Shown: in pieces, positions 7,373 through 14,636 of the stretch
Position numbering within the stretch: the first letter of the stretch is position 1
How the letters are laid out: each line of letters opens with the position of its first letter
NCBI GenBank assembly: GCA_002341165.1
Contig: DDNL01000006.1
Location: 63,592 to 80,488, forward strand
Origin: Shewanellaceae bacterium UBA2521
GTDB taxonomy: Bacteria; Pseudomonadota; Gammaproteobacteria; Enterobacterales; Shewanellaceae
Length of the DNA: 16,897 bases
Reading direction: 5' to 3'
Made by a program: the position numbers and the translations under genes
The notes under the pieces: generated by a model
The model's database searches: none
Told to the model about the DNA's origin: nothing
Seen by the model: only the letters and a program-made list of their open reading frames with translations

Positions 7373-8917
7373 ATGTTACTCAGTTCCCGCTCCTCAGCAC
7401 AAACATTGCGTATTATCGTATCATTTTTTAGTGGTGCACTCTCAGTGCTTGCTTATGCACCCTTCCATATCTGGATCCTTGCACCGTTAACTCTGGCCTG
7501 CCCTTTACTCCTGAGTCAACGTCATAAATTAACACACAATAGCCTCATATGGTTTGCGTTTGGCTTAGGTAAATTCTTTATAGGATCAAATTGGCTTAGA
7601 GTAAGTATGATCGAATATGGCGACTTACCTCTTTATGTTGCTCTCTTATTGTTACTTGTATTTAATGCTTATCAAGCGCTCTATCCTATGCTTGCGGGTT
7701 GGTTACTCCAACGACTCAACCCTCTTGGTATGTACAAAATCACTCTCATGATCTTTCCTGTCATCTGGTGTTTTACTGAATGGCTACGTGGTGAACTGTT
7801 AACAGGTTTTCCTTGGTTATGGGATGGTTATGTTTTTGTAGGGAGTCCGTTCATCCATCTTGCACCCTATATAGGTGCGTTAGGGCTCACGGGGATTTCT
7901 GCGCTGATTGCCGCTTTATTGTTCTCAATCATCAGCACAAAACAATATAAAATACCGCTCATCATCTCTTGTACGCTTGGCTTTTGTACTCTTCTCGGGT
8001 ACATGCTCAACCCCATCGAGAACACAGGTGAGCGCGTTCATGTTGCATTGGTTCAAGGTAATACGCCACAAAGCATTAAGTGGAATCCTAGTTATCTCAA
8101 ACCTTCTCTCGATACACAAGCAACACTCTCTGAAGCATACTGGGATAAAGCCGATTTAATTATTTGGTCTGAATCAGCACTTGCAACATCGGAAAAAAGA
8201 ATCCAATCCTACTTATACAGAATGGATCGCATAGCGAAAAAGCATGATGTTGGGCTCATCACAGGCATTACACAGCATAAAAACCATAAAACCTATAATG
8301 GGATCCTCGTATTAGGTAACTATGAAAAAGAGGGTGTAGAGCAAGAAGGTTATCATGATAACAATGCCAATCGATATCAAAAAGCGCATTTATTACCTAT
8401 AGGTGAGTATGTTCCGTTTGAAGATCTGCTCAGACCCATTGCACCCTTTTTCAATTTACCTATGTCTAACTTTTATGCCGGCGATGCCAAGCAAAATCAA
8501 TTGAAAGCTGCAGGTTACACTATTTTACCTAAAATCTGCTATGAAATTGCTTTTGCCGAAGCCTTGCGTGCTAACTTCGATGATACAACGCAAATCTTGT
8601 TAACCATTTCAAATGATACATGGTTTGGACGTTCTATCGGTCCTGCACAACATATGCAAATTGCGCAAATGCGTGCTGCTGAATTTGGACGGCCGTTACT
8701 AAGAGGAACCAACAGTGGCATCACAGCAAGTGTCAACGCCAAAGGCGAGATCATAAAACAAGCGCCAGTTGATCAAAGCACAGTTTTATATGGTGAAATA
8801 GAGCTCACTCAAGGTCGTACTTTATTTAGCTATGGAGGTCACAGCATGATCCTCTTTATCTGCTGTCTTATCTTCGGATGGTATTATTATTTATATAGAG
8901 TGCGTAATCAGGGCTAA
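7373..8917 (+). CDS. lnt: Lnt, apolipoprotein N-acyltransferase
   Basis: Lnt is an inner-membrane enzyme that adds the third acyl chain to the N-terminal cysteine of lipoproteins. The 514 residues compare with 512 in E. coli. About seven membrane segments fill residues 13-212, then the periplasmic nitrilase-like domain, then a last helix at about 490-508. The catalytic triad is Glu267 (IIWSESA), Lys337 (RYQKAHLLPIGEYVP) and Cys389 (KICYEIAF). The open frame begins at an ATG at 7316 overlapping ybeX by 26 bases. I prefer the ATG at 7373 because Arg13 before the first helix then aligns exactly with E. coli. An AGGAG at 7354-7358 is rather far (14 bases) from it. It is last in the operon, and no clear terminator follows in 8918-9043. 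Confidence 0.95.
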   Translation: MLLSSRSSAQTLRIIVSFFSGALSVLAYAPFHIWILAPLTLACPLLLSQRHKLTHNSLIWFAFGLGKFFIGSNWLRVSMIEYGDLPLYVALLLLLVFNAYQALYPMLAGWLLQRLNPLGMYKITLMIFPVIWCFTEWLRGELLTGFPWLWDGYVFVGSPFIHLAPYIGALGLTGISALIAALLFSIISTKQYKIPLIISCTLGFCTLLGYMLNPIENTGERVHVALVQGNTPQSIKWNPSYLKPSLDTQATLSEAYWDKADLIIWSESALATSEKRIQSYLYRMDRIAKKHDVGLITGITQHKNHKTYNGILVLGNYEKEGVEQEGYHDNNANRYQKAHLLPIGEYVPFEDLLRPIAPFFNLPMSNFYAGDAKQNQLKAAGYTILPKICYEIAFAEALRANFDDTTQILLTISNDTWFGRSIGPAQHMQIAQMRAAEFGRPLLRGTNSGITASVNAKGEIIKQAPVDQSTVLYGEIELTQGRTLFSYGGHSMILFICCLIFGWYYYLYRVRNQG

Positions 8918-9043
8918 ATCTGGCTGAGGTAAAATAAAACTATTATGCTTTGTTTTGCCTCTTCTCTTCTTTTGAGCTCTTCTACTGAACATAGAATCAA
9001 ACAGATCTCTTCAAGTCATTTAAGCAGCTTACACAGCATACTT

Positions 9044-9754
9044 TTAATCAATCAAACCTTGGGGTCTAGACTGCTTTTTTAAAGCCGGAAGTATATTATC
9101 TTGAGCAGTATGTACCTCAGAATAAACATGCCAGAGTACCAGATCTTCTCCAGCATATTGCTGAGCTCCAGTTAAAATATTTTTTAGCTCTTGTCTTGAA
9201 AGTAAGCGCTTTTGTATTGGGTTAACCAAGTCTTGATTGCTTATCCATTGAAACTGATGCAATGTCACCATTTTGTCTACTTCTAAATCAAGAGATTTTA
9301 AATGATCATGCTTAGTCAATTGTGATTGCTTTAGCTCTGCATGTAAGTTGATATAGTTCAGGTGTGGTCGACTGATTTTAGTTGCAAACTCAACACCTAT
9401 AAAAGCATCTTGACCATTTTTAAGCTTCATCTTTTCACCGGAAGCCGACTTTGCATCTTCTCCTAATAAAGAAGTGACTGAAGATGCATCAAGTAAAGAA
9501 ATATAATCAAAAGATGGATGTTTTTTCAGTAAACTAATCGGATTTTTCTCTTCCAAATCACTCAAAATACGTTCAGCTTGGGCAAGGGAAAAAGGCTTAA
9601 ACCCTTTTTGAAGTGCGAACTCCAAAAGTCTTCCTTTCACCGTGTAAGAGGCTTTTAAAGCCTCATCTTGAGAAGCATGTGTGGTCGTTTTAGATAAGAC
9701 GGGATAACTCAAGCATCCCATACATATCGTGAACATTATACATAATTTTTTCAT
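9044..9754 (-). CDS. predicted secreted protein of unknown function
   Basis: I do not recognise this 236-residue protein. The N-terminus MKKLCIMFTICMGC starts a signal peptide (basic MKK, hydrophobic 4-20) with a likely cleavage site near residue 21-22. The cysteine at 14 does not sit in a good lipobox, so a periplasmic or exported soluble protein is more likely than a lipoprotein. The rest is hydrophilic, with many Lys and Gln and alternating strand-like segments between about 85 and 165. The pattern LLDASSVTS, then KLKNGQDAFIGVEF, then INLHAELK faintly recalls the strand-turn-strand core of secretin-type domains, but this is only a visual resemblance. It lies 54 bases downstream of the Nmad2-like gene on the same strand and converges with lnt. 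GC is lower than in flanking genes. Confidence 0.75.
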   Translation of the reverse strand: MKKLCIMFTICMGCLSYPVLSKTTTHASQDEALKASYTVKGRLLEFALQKGFKPFSLAQAERILSDLEEKNPISLLKKHPSFDYISLLDASSVTSLLGEDAKSASGEKMKLKNGQDAFIGVEFATKISRPHLNYINLHAELKQSQLTKHDHLKSLDLEVDKMVTLHQFQWISNQDLVNPIQKRLLSRQELKNILTGAQQYAGEDLVLWHVYSEVHTAQDNILPALKKQSRPQGLID

Positions 9755-9808
9755 TTTATCCGTCTCTTACTTAAACGACCCAATAGAGCATATACACTGA
9801 GTACTTAT

Positions 9809-10411
9809 CTATGACACAAGATCAGAATCTTTTATCCTTGCAATTTCTGTGGGCAACCCCGCAACACCTCTTTCATATGTATTAATCCACTTTATAAAAC
9901 TTTGATTTAAAAGCTCATCTGTATTTTTTCTAAAAGCATCTGTATCAGGCATAAGTAACTGAAGTTTTTCAGGCAAATTCAGCGCTTTTTTGCCAAAATA
10001 CCAATATTGTTTACATATCAAAACATGTTTACCTTGAATATCTTCCGCCATATCTGATTTAGAGCGAGATAAATGAGTATGTTGCTTCCACACACCAGCA
10101 CTCTTTTGATAAATATTATCACCATACTGATCAAACCAATCTCGACTATTTTTCGGATTAAAAGAAGGTTTTTTATTTAAATACCTCGAATCATCAAAAT
10201 ATGATTCAAGTAACATCACATCCGAAACAATCCCAGCATACACTACCTGAGAATCCTGAGTTAAGCGACATTTAGATAAACCTACAATAGCATCACCTAC
10301 TTTCGCCTCTTGTCTTATTTTTGATTGACCTAAAGCAAATGTCATCACACGATAAAACGGATTAGGTGCACAGCCATCATCAACATCAACAAGATCAGCA
10401 TAGATATTCAT
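9809..10411 (-). CDS. Nmad2-like protein (nucleotide modification associated domain 2)
   Basis: The 200-residue protein resembles the Nmad2 family, predicted by comparative genomics to be linked to modified DNA bases. No biochemistry is known to me. Matching features from memory of the family are the N-terminal APNPF, the segment EAKVGDAIVGLSKCR, then YFDDSRYLNKKP, the central GDNIY followed by an aromatic-rich stretch (GVWKQHTHLS), GKHVLICKQYWYFGKKAL, and LP before the C-terminal helix. No signal peptide or membrane segment is present, so it is cytosolic. AAGGA lies 11 bases before the ATG. Composition stands out: 117 G+C in 360 bases at 9841-10200 (32.5%), against 42-47% in three sampled 60-base lines of core genes. 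No methyltransferase, nuclease or other modification gene is near, so its role here is open. Confidence 0.65.
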   Translation of the reverse strand: MNIYADLVDVDDGCAPNPFYRVMTFALGQSKIRQEAKVGDAIVGLSKCRLTQDSQVVYAGIVSDVMLLESYFDDSRYLNKKPSFNPKNSRDWFDQYGDNIYQKSAGVWKQHTHLSRSKSDMAEDIQGKHVLICKQYWYFGKKALNLPEKLQLLMPDTDAFRKNTDELLNQSFIKWINTYERGVAGLPTEIARIKDSDLVS

Positions 10412-10441
10412 TTAAATTCTTATCCTTAAGCAATGAAATAA

Positions 10442-10450
10442 ATTTTAGCA
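10442..10450 (-). promoter_or_regulatory. candidate extended -10 promoter of the Nmad2-like gene
   Basis: The minus strand reads TGCTAAAAT: TG at 10450-10449 and -10 TAAAAT at 10447-10442. The expected start near 10435 would leave a leader of about 24 bases containing the AAGGA ribosome-binding site. The -35 position is AT-rich without a clear hexamer, as is common for extended -10 promoters. Confidence 0.4.
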
Positions 10451-10538
10451 CGAATATTTATCATATATGTTGATGATGTTAACCGCAAATCAATTTAATC
10501 AACATAAAAAAATACATCTATTATTCAAACCTCTTAAG

Positions 10539-10555
10539 CTGTCTTTTCCAGACAG
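10539..10555. repeat. short inverted repeat, possible RNA hairpin
   Basis: CTGTCT (10539-10544) and AGACAG (10550-10555) form a perfect 6-bp stem around a 5-base loop in the spacer between sco1 and the Nmad2-like gene. No T-run follows directly on either strand, so it is not a canonical intrinsic terminator. It could be a weak processing or termination hairpin for the cox transcript. Confidence 0.3.
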
Positions 10556-10625
10556 TCACTTTGTCTCCTATTTAAATAAGGCATTCTCTTTTTCAGTACA
10601 CATCAAGATAGGCTAAAACACCATA

Positions 10626-10658
10626 AATAAAAAACAGGAGATCTTTTATAAAAAAGAT
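10626..10658 (-). terminator. weak candidate terminator after sco1
   Basis: At the sco1 stop codon an AT-rich inverted repeat (7 bp on each side of a 4-base loop, 10641-10658) is followed on the minus strand by CTCCTG and then a run of six T (10635-10630). The stem has one G-C pair only and overlaps the stop codon, so efficiency is doubtful. It is the only terminator-like structure near the end of the cox gene train. Confidence 0.25.
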
Positions 10659-11281
10659 GTAGGCTTCGCACGGTTATGTAATAAAAGCTTTAAGTCGTGA
10701 ATCACATCGTCAGCCTTGATAGTCATCATGCCTCCAAGTGATTGCGGCGAAGGTTTTAAAATTGCAGCAACCTGTCCCTCTGGATTAAGTAAAACCATCG
10801 ATGCGCTATGATGAATCATATCTTGCTCATTTTTTTTCGGTGTATAAATTAATCCAAGTTGACGTAAAAACGGAGAAAGCTGATTATGCTCAGCCCGCAA
10901 ACCTAAAAAATCGGGATCAAAATAAGCCATATAATCTTTGAGACGTTCTGAAGTATCGTATTGCGGGTCAACAGAAACCATTGCAATATGTAGCTGAGAC
11001 TCATCTAAGGTCTGCCACACATATTTTAACTGAGCTAAGGTTGTTGGACATACATCAGGACAAGATGTATATCCAGCAAACAGCAAAGTCCAGTGCCCCA
11101 ATAAATGACTTGGGCGAAATGGAGCACCAAACTGATCATATAAAGTAAAATCACTCAAAACTTTAGGTTGTGTAAACATTAAACCAGAGCGTAATGGATG
11201 TTTAGCAAACAGACCATAATAGAGTATAATACCCAATAATGCTGAGACTAGAGGTACGGCAATAACATATGCTCTTCTCAT
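10646..11281 (-). CDS. sco1: Sco1/SenC copper chaperone for cytochrome c oxidase
   Basis: The 211-residue, membrane-anchored thioredoxin-fold protein delivers copper to, or reduces, the CuA site of oxidase subunit II at the periplasmic face. A single N-terminal helix (about 5-25) is followed by the Sco domain. The copper ligands are Cys74 and Cys78 in SCPDVCP and His158 in MIHHSAS, 8 residues before the NPEG turn. The segment HIAMVSVDPQYDT is also typical. It is the last gene of the cox biogenesis set, and its ATG overlaps the ctaB stop by 4 bases (ATGA), indicating translational coupling. Confidence 0.95.
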   Translation of the reverse strand: MRRAYVIAVPLVSALLGIILYYGLFAKHPLRSGLMFTQPKVLSDFTLYDQFGAPFRPSHLLGHWTLLFAGYTSCPDVCPTTLAQLKYVWQTLDESQLHIAMVSVDPQYDTSERLKDYMAYFDPDFLGLRAEHNQLSPFLRQLGLIYTPKKNEQDMIHHSASMVLLNPEGQVAAILKPSPQSLGGMMTIKADDVIHDLKLLLHNRAKPTSFL

Positions 11282-12186
11282 AGTGCCATGCCATAGTGAT
11301 CAACTAATAAAGCAACAAAGAGTACCATAAGATGCACAATAGAAAACTTGAATAAAGGCATCGCTTGTCTCTGATCTTCTGCACGATAAAACAACCAAGC
11401 TTTATAAATAAATAAACCATTAACCCAAGTGGATACGACCAAATAAAGCAAACCTGATAAATTCATCAGATAAGGTAGCAAACACACCAGCATCAACAAA
11501 ATGGTATACAAAAGAATAAATAGTTTAGTTAATTCGATACCATAAGCAACAGGAAGCATAGGTAAACCTGTCTTAGCATAATCCTTTTCTCTATCTATCG
11601 CTAAAGCCCAAAAATGAGGGGGAGTCCATGTAAAAATGATCATAACCAGCAATAGAGGAAAAGGGTCAACCTGATTCATGATACTCGTCCAACCCAACAA
11701 AGGAGGCATAGCACCTGCGAGTCCTCCTATCACAATGTTTTGTGATGTTGCACGCTTGAGATATAAAGTATAAATAAAAGCGTACCCAACCAAGCTGGCT
11801 AAAGTCAACCAAGCCGTAAGAGGATTTACCCAACGATACAAACAAAGAAAACCGATACATAACAAACCAGAAGCAAAGCCAATCGCTTGATAGGTTGAAA
11901 TCTTCTGTTGTGGCAGAGGTCGCTGATGGGTACGTATCATTTTGCGATCAATGTGCTCATCTAAAATATGATTGAACACAGCACCTGATGCAGAAAGTGC
12001 TGCAATACCCAGCAAGCCAAGCACTGTTTGCAATATGGGCAAACTCTCAACAGGTGTTAAATACATTCCTACTAACACGGTCAATAACATCAACAAGACA
12101 ACCTTAGGTTTAGTGAGCTCCAAATAAGCACAAGCTAACTCAACATAGGCATCGTAACTTTTCATCGGCATCGATAATCTAGACAT
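11278..12186 (-). CDS. ctaB: CtaB (CyoE), haem O synthase (protohaem IX farnesyltransferase)
   Basis: This UbiA-family inner-membrane prenyltransferase attaches farnesyl to haem B to make haem O, the precursor of haem A. The 302 residues contain about nine hydrophobic helices. The first Asp-rich motif is N72-x3-D76-x3-D80 in FNHILDEHIDRKM, followed by RTHQRPLP. The second is D198-x3-D202 in DREKDYAKTGLPMLP. The ATG overlaps the ctaA stop by 8 bases and is preceded by AAGGAAG. Methionines at positions 6 and 8 are alternative starts. Being beside ctaA and in a cox cluster favours ctaB (for an aa3 oxidase) over a bo3-operon cyoE. Confidence 0.96.
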   Translation of the reverse strand: MSRLSMPMKSYDAYVELACAYLELTKPKVVLLMLLTVLVGMYLTPVESLPILQTVLGLLGIAALSASGAVFNHILDEHIDRKMIRTHQRPLPQQKISTYQAIGFASGLLCIGFLCLYRWVNPLTAWLTLASLVGYAFIYTLYLKRATSQNIVIGGLAGAMPPLLGWTSIMNQVDPFPLLLVMIIFTWTPPHFWALAIDREKDYAKTGLPMLPVAYGIELTKLFILLYTILLMLVCLLPYLMNLSGLLYLVVSTWVNGLFIYKAWLFYRAEDQRQAMPLFKFSIVHLMVLFVALLVDHYGMAL

Positions 12187-13174
12187 ATGCTGCTCTTCCT
12201 TGATAACGCATCAATGTATACAATACAAACAAACAACTTAATAGAAGCAAAGCGGCCACCGCATTATGCGCAACCCCAATATAAACAGGAAAGTGAAAAA
12301 TAATATGACTCACACCTAAACTCAGCTGCACCGTAAGCAGTCCCAATATAATCCATGCTGCACGACGCAATATAAGCGATTGGCAACAGTAAAGCATACG
12401 CAGAACCAATATAAAAATACAGGCAAAAGCTAACAGCGCACCAAACCTATGCAAAACATGAATCGTCATACGCGCATTATAATTAAGTACACCAAACTCA
12501 TAGTCGGTATAATTACCAAGAAACCCGAACATAGCTTGCATCCACTGCAAGTTTTCCCACCATTGCCCTTCGCAAAAAGGCAGTTCTGTACAAGCGGTTG
12601 CAGCATAATTCGAAGCCATCCAACCGCCTAGAAAAATTTGCCCCACAAGAGCCACTAAAGCAATAATTGCATAAGGCATCAATCGCTTTTTTTGTGACAC
12701 ATCAGAATCTATAGAAAAGTAGCGGTAAGAGAGGAACCAAATCCAAAGTAAAGAAAATAAGCTAAAGCCACCCAATAAGTGACCTGTTACAATCCATGGC
12801 ACCAAATTCATGGTCACGGTCAACATACCTAAGGTCACTTGCATACCTACCAAAGCAAGCAAAGCTGTAGGCAAAGGTTGTATTTTCTTTTCACGCCAAG
12901 TGGATAAAGCCACCATAAAAAACACAAAACAACCTAGAGCGCCAGCAATATAACGATGGATCATTTCTAACCATGCTTTACCCGCATCAAGAGGTCGCTC
13001 TGGAAAACTTTGCTCCGCTAATATTAAATGATCTTGAGCTTGTGTTACCGTTGGGTAACCATAGCAATTAGGCCAATCAGGACAACTTAAACCCGCATCG
13101 GACAACCTTGTATAGGCGCCCATCATAATGACACACAACGCAAGAACTAAGCTCACACCTAGCATTTTTTGCAT
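12179..13174 (-). CDS. ctaA: CtaA (COX15 type), haem A synthase
   Basis: CtaA oxidises the C8 methyl of haem O to the formyl group of haem A, completing the cofactor of aa3 oxidases. The 331-residue protein has eight predicted membrane helices in two four-helix halves. Haem-ligand histidines are visible at 73 (EMIHRYIAG), 132 (TGHLLGG), 242 (HVLHRFGA) and 303 (GVAHNAVA). Glu70 corresponds to the catalytic glutamate. Two periplasmic-loop cysteine pairs are present: Cys31/Cys37 (LSCPDWPNCYG) and Cys195/Cys201 (ACTELPFCEGQW). AGG lies 6 bases before the ATG, and only 2 bases separate it from the upstream gene. Confidence 0.95.
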   Translation of the reverse strand: MQKMLGVSLVLALCVIMMGAYTRLSDAGLSCPDWPNCYGYPTVTQAQDHLILAEQSFPERPLDAGKAWLEMIHRYIAGALGCFVFFMVALSTWREKKIQPLPTALLALVGMQVTLGMLTVTMNLVPWIVTGHLLGGFSLFSLLWIWFLSYRYFSIDSDVSQKKRLMPYAIIALVALVGQIFLGGWMASNYAATACTELPFCEGQWWENLQWMQAMFGFLGNYTDYEFGVLNYNARMTIHVLHRFGALLAFACIFILVLRMLYCCQSLILRRAAWIILGLLTVQLSLGVSHIIFHFPVYIGVAHNAVAALLLLSCLFVLYTLMRYQGRAAYV

Positions 13175-13176
13175 AA

Positions 13177-13734
13177 CTAACCTGCCTTAGAAAACGTCAG
13201 TAACTTCCTTAAATCCAACATCAAATCTCTATTTCCCATGATTTTTTCAGACTCTGATTTCTTTTTCGAGCCTTCATAATGCAAAATAAACTTACCGAGG
13301 GGATCGATAATCATAAGCTCCTGCTCATGAAAACGCTTAGCAAAATCTTTAGGTGTTTTCATCCAAATATAAAGATCTGAGTTATGGATTTGCTGTTTGA
13401 TTAAAGGATCGCTATCAGGATGCACAAAAACCACAAGACTTACACGATCTTGTTTGCGCCCTAGAGCCATCCATGAGTTCCTCATCAGTGCTAATTGAGC
13501 GAGACAGTCATCTTGGCAAATTTGCGGTAGCACATAAGCTACTTGCCACAAACCAAGCATAGGATTTCGCATACTCATATGCGAATAGGTCAAGTGTTCT
13601 TTAAAGAAGACACCTTTATTTGTATAGCCTTTTTCATACCATCCCTGATCTAAAAGTAATTTGGCAACCAAAATAGGTAACACAAAAATAAAAGCAATAA
13701 GTAATAATGTTTTGGGTATGCCGCGAAGTTTCAT
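13177..13734 (-). CDS. small membrane-anchored Sco-like protein
   Basis: The 185-residue protein has one N-terminal helix (about 9-28) and then a periplasmic domain. A gene at this place is usually annotated only as a hypothetical membrane protein. I see Sco-like features: the pair Cys73/Cys77 in ICQDDCLAQL sits like SCPDVCPTTL of the Sco1 encoded four genes on. The segment RVSLVVFVHPDSD parallels HIAMVSVDPQYDT. His136 lies 8 residues before D-P-L-G, as Sco1 His158 lies before N-P-E-G. It lacks the prolines around the Cys pair and is shorter between Cys and His. The frame extends 23 codons upstream, but the ATG at 13734 overlaps the surf1 stop by 4 bases and has AAGGA 8 bases before it. A role in copper or thiol chemistry of oxidase assembly is inference. 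Confidence 0.8.
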   Translation of the reverse strand: MKLRGIPKTLLLIAFIFVLPILVAKLLLDQGWYEKGYTNKGVFFKEHLTYSHMSMRNPMLGLWQVAYVLPQICQDDCLAQLALMRNSWMALGRKQDRVSLVVFVHPDSDPLIKQQIHNSDLYIWMKTPKDFAKRFHEQELMIIDPLGKFILHYEGSKKKSESEKIMGNRDLMLDLRKLLTFSKAG

Positions 13735-14468
13735 AAACAATCCTTTGATCTTCGTCGATAAATAATCATGAGTATCAAGAAAACACCCGCCATAGCAAAC
13801 CATTGCACAGCATAGCCTAGGTGTTTAGTATAAGGAATTTGTGATGGTTTATACAAAGAAGCTAAATTTAATTTTCCTATTTTATCTAATCTCAAAATAT
13901 AATCCACGAGAGGTCGATGTAAGACAGCTCGAAGTGCTGCCATATCTAGAGCTTGTATTCTTTTGGGAAAGCCTGGTTCTCCTTTCAGTTCATGGTTAAG
14001 AGGGTTTTTTGATACCGCATAAATTTGACCTTGGATCTGTTGATACCTCTCTACTTGAGGTAGCGTTGGTATAACATCACGACCAGAAGCTGAGATAAAA
14101 CCAAGATCCAAAAGCAACCAAAGATCAACGCGTGAGGCATAAAAAGGCATCAGCCATTTATAACCCACACGTCCTTCTAAAGTTTGGTTATCAAGCAGTA
14201 GAGCATATTCAGGAAACACTTCTCCTTGCGCAACAACCCACTGCCCCGCATCATGAGGAGCATGAGTTAAGCTTAAAGGCTGTGTTGTTTGAGCTGTCTT
14301 TTGAAACTGTATCATCCGACTTTGTGCTTGCTCTGCTCGACTCAACTGCCACAAACCGAGCTTGACTAAAATGCCAACAACAGTCAGAGTAAAAATAACC
14401 CACACAATGGAAGGATACAAAAAGGATTTTATGCTCACCCTTAAATTACTCATTATTTTATTACTCAT
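13731..14468 (-). CDS. surf1: SURF1-family cytochrome oxidase assembly protein
   Basis: Surf1 is an inner-membrane protein that assists insertion of haem A into oxidase subunit I. The 245 residues show the family plan: an N-terminal helix (about 20-37) followed by GLWQLSRAEQ, a periplasmic domain with LLLDNQTLEGRVGYKW, and a C-terminal helix (219-237) opening with the conserved GYAVQWF. ATGs at 14468 and 14453 both begin the peptide MSN, because the sequence AATGAGTAAT is repeated 15 bases apart. Neither has a strong ribosome-binding site. Its 5' end overlaps the start of the plus-strand DUF2909-like gene, so its promoter, if it has its own, must lie inside that gene. Confidence 0.93.
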   Translation of the reverse strand: MSNKIMSNLRVSIKSFLYPSIVWVIFTLTVVGILVKLGLWQLSRAEQAQSRMIQFQKTAQTTQPLSLTHAPHDAGQWVVAQGEVFPEYALLLDNQTLEGRVGYKWLMPFYASRVDLWLLLDLGFISASGRDVIPTLPQVERYQQIQGQIYAVSKNPLNHELKGEPGFPKRIQALDMAALRAVLHRPLVDYILRLDKIGKLNLASLYKPSQIPYTKHLGYAVQWFAMAGVFLILMIIYRRRSKDCL

Positions 14469-14634
14469 TTATATCTTTATTAGCTTAGGCAAAGCGCTTT
14501 TCCAAATGCGAAAAGGCGAGCCAAACATGACACAATTTATCCAAAGACGACTACTGGCTTCTGTCTTAATTATTATCTTAGTGCTGCTCGCCGCCTCACA
14601 GGGCTGGATTACGCTCAATGCAAGACCTTACTAG
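14431..14634 (+). CDS. DUF2909-like two-helix membrane protein, antisense within the cox cluster
   Basis: The 67-residue protein has two membrane helices (about 3-24 and 41-58) joined by a short basic loop (KALFQMRKGEP). This matches the DUF2909 'twin transmembrane' proteins found beside surf1 and coxC in other gammaproteobacteria. Function is unknown to me. The frame is open 23 codons further upstream, but the ATG at 14431 has AAGGA 4 bases before it and gives the family size. It runs opposite to all other cox genes, overlapping the surf1 start by 38 bases. Its stop is 2 bases from the coxC stop. No convincing promoter was found; a TTGACT at 14362-14367 lacks a properly spaced -10. Confidence 0.8.
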   Translation: MLTLKLLIILLLIYIFISLGKALFQMRKGEPNMTQFIQRRLLASVLIIILVLLAASQGWITLNARPY

Positions 14635-14636
14635 CG

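Noticed and set aside
8918..9043. Search for a bidirectional terminator between convergent lnt and the secreted protein gene
   Set aside because: No stem of useful length with a T-run was found; GAGCTC and AAGCAGCTT are short palindromes without a usable loop.
9713..9754. Possible lipobox in the secreted protein (TICMGC)
   Set aside because: The residues before the cysteine (Cys-Met-Gly) do not fit the [LVI]-[ASTVI]-[GAS]-C pattern; a type I signal peptide fits better.
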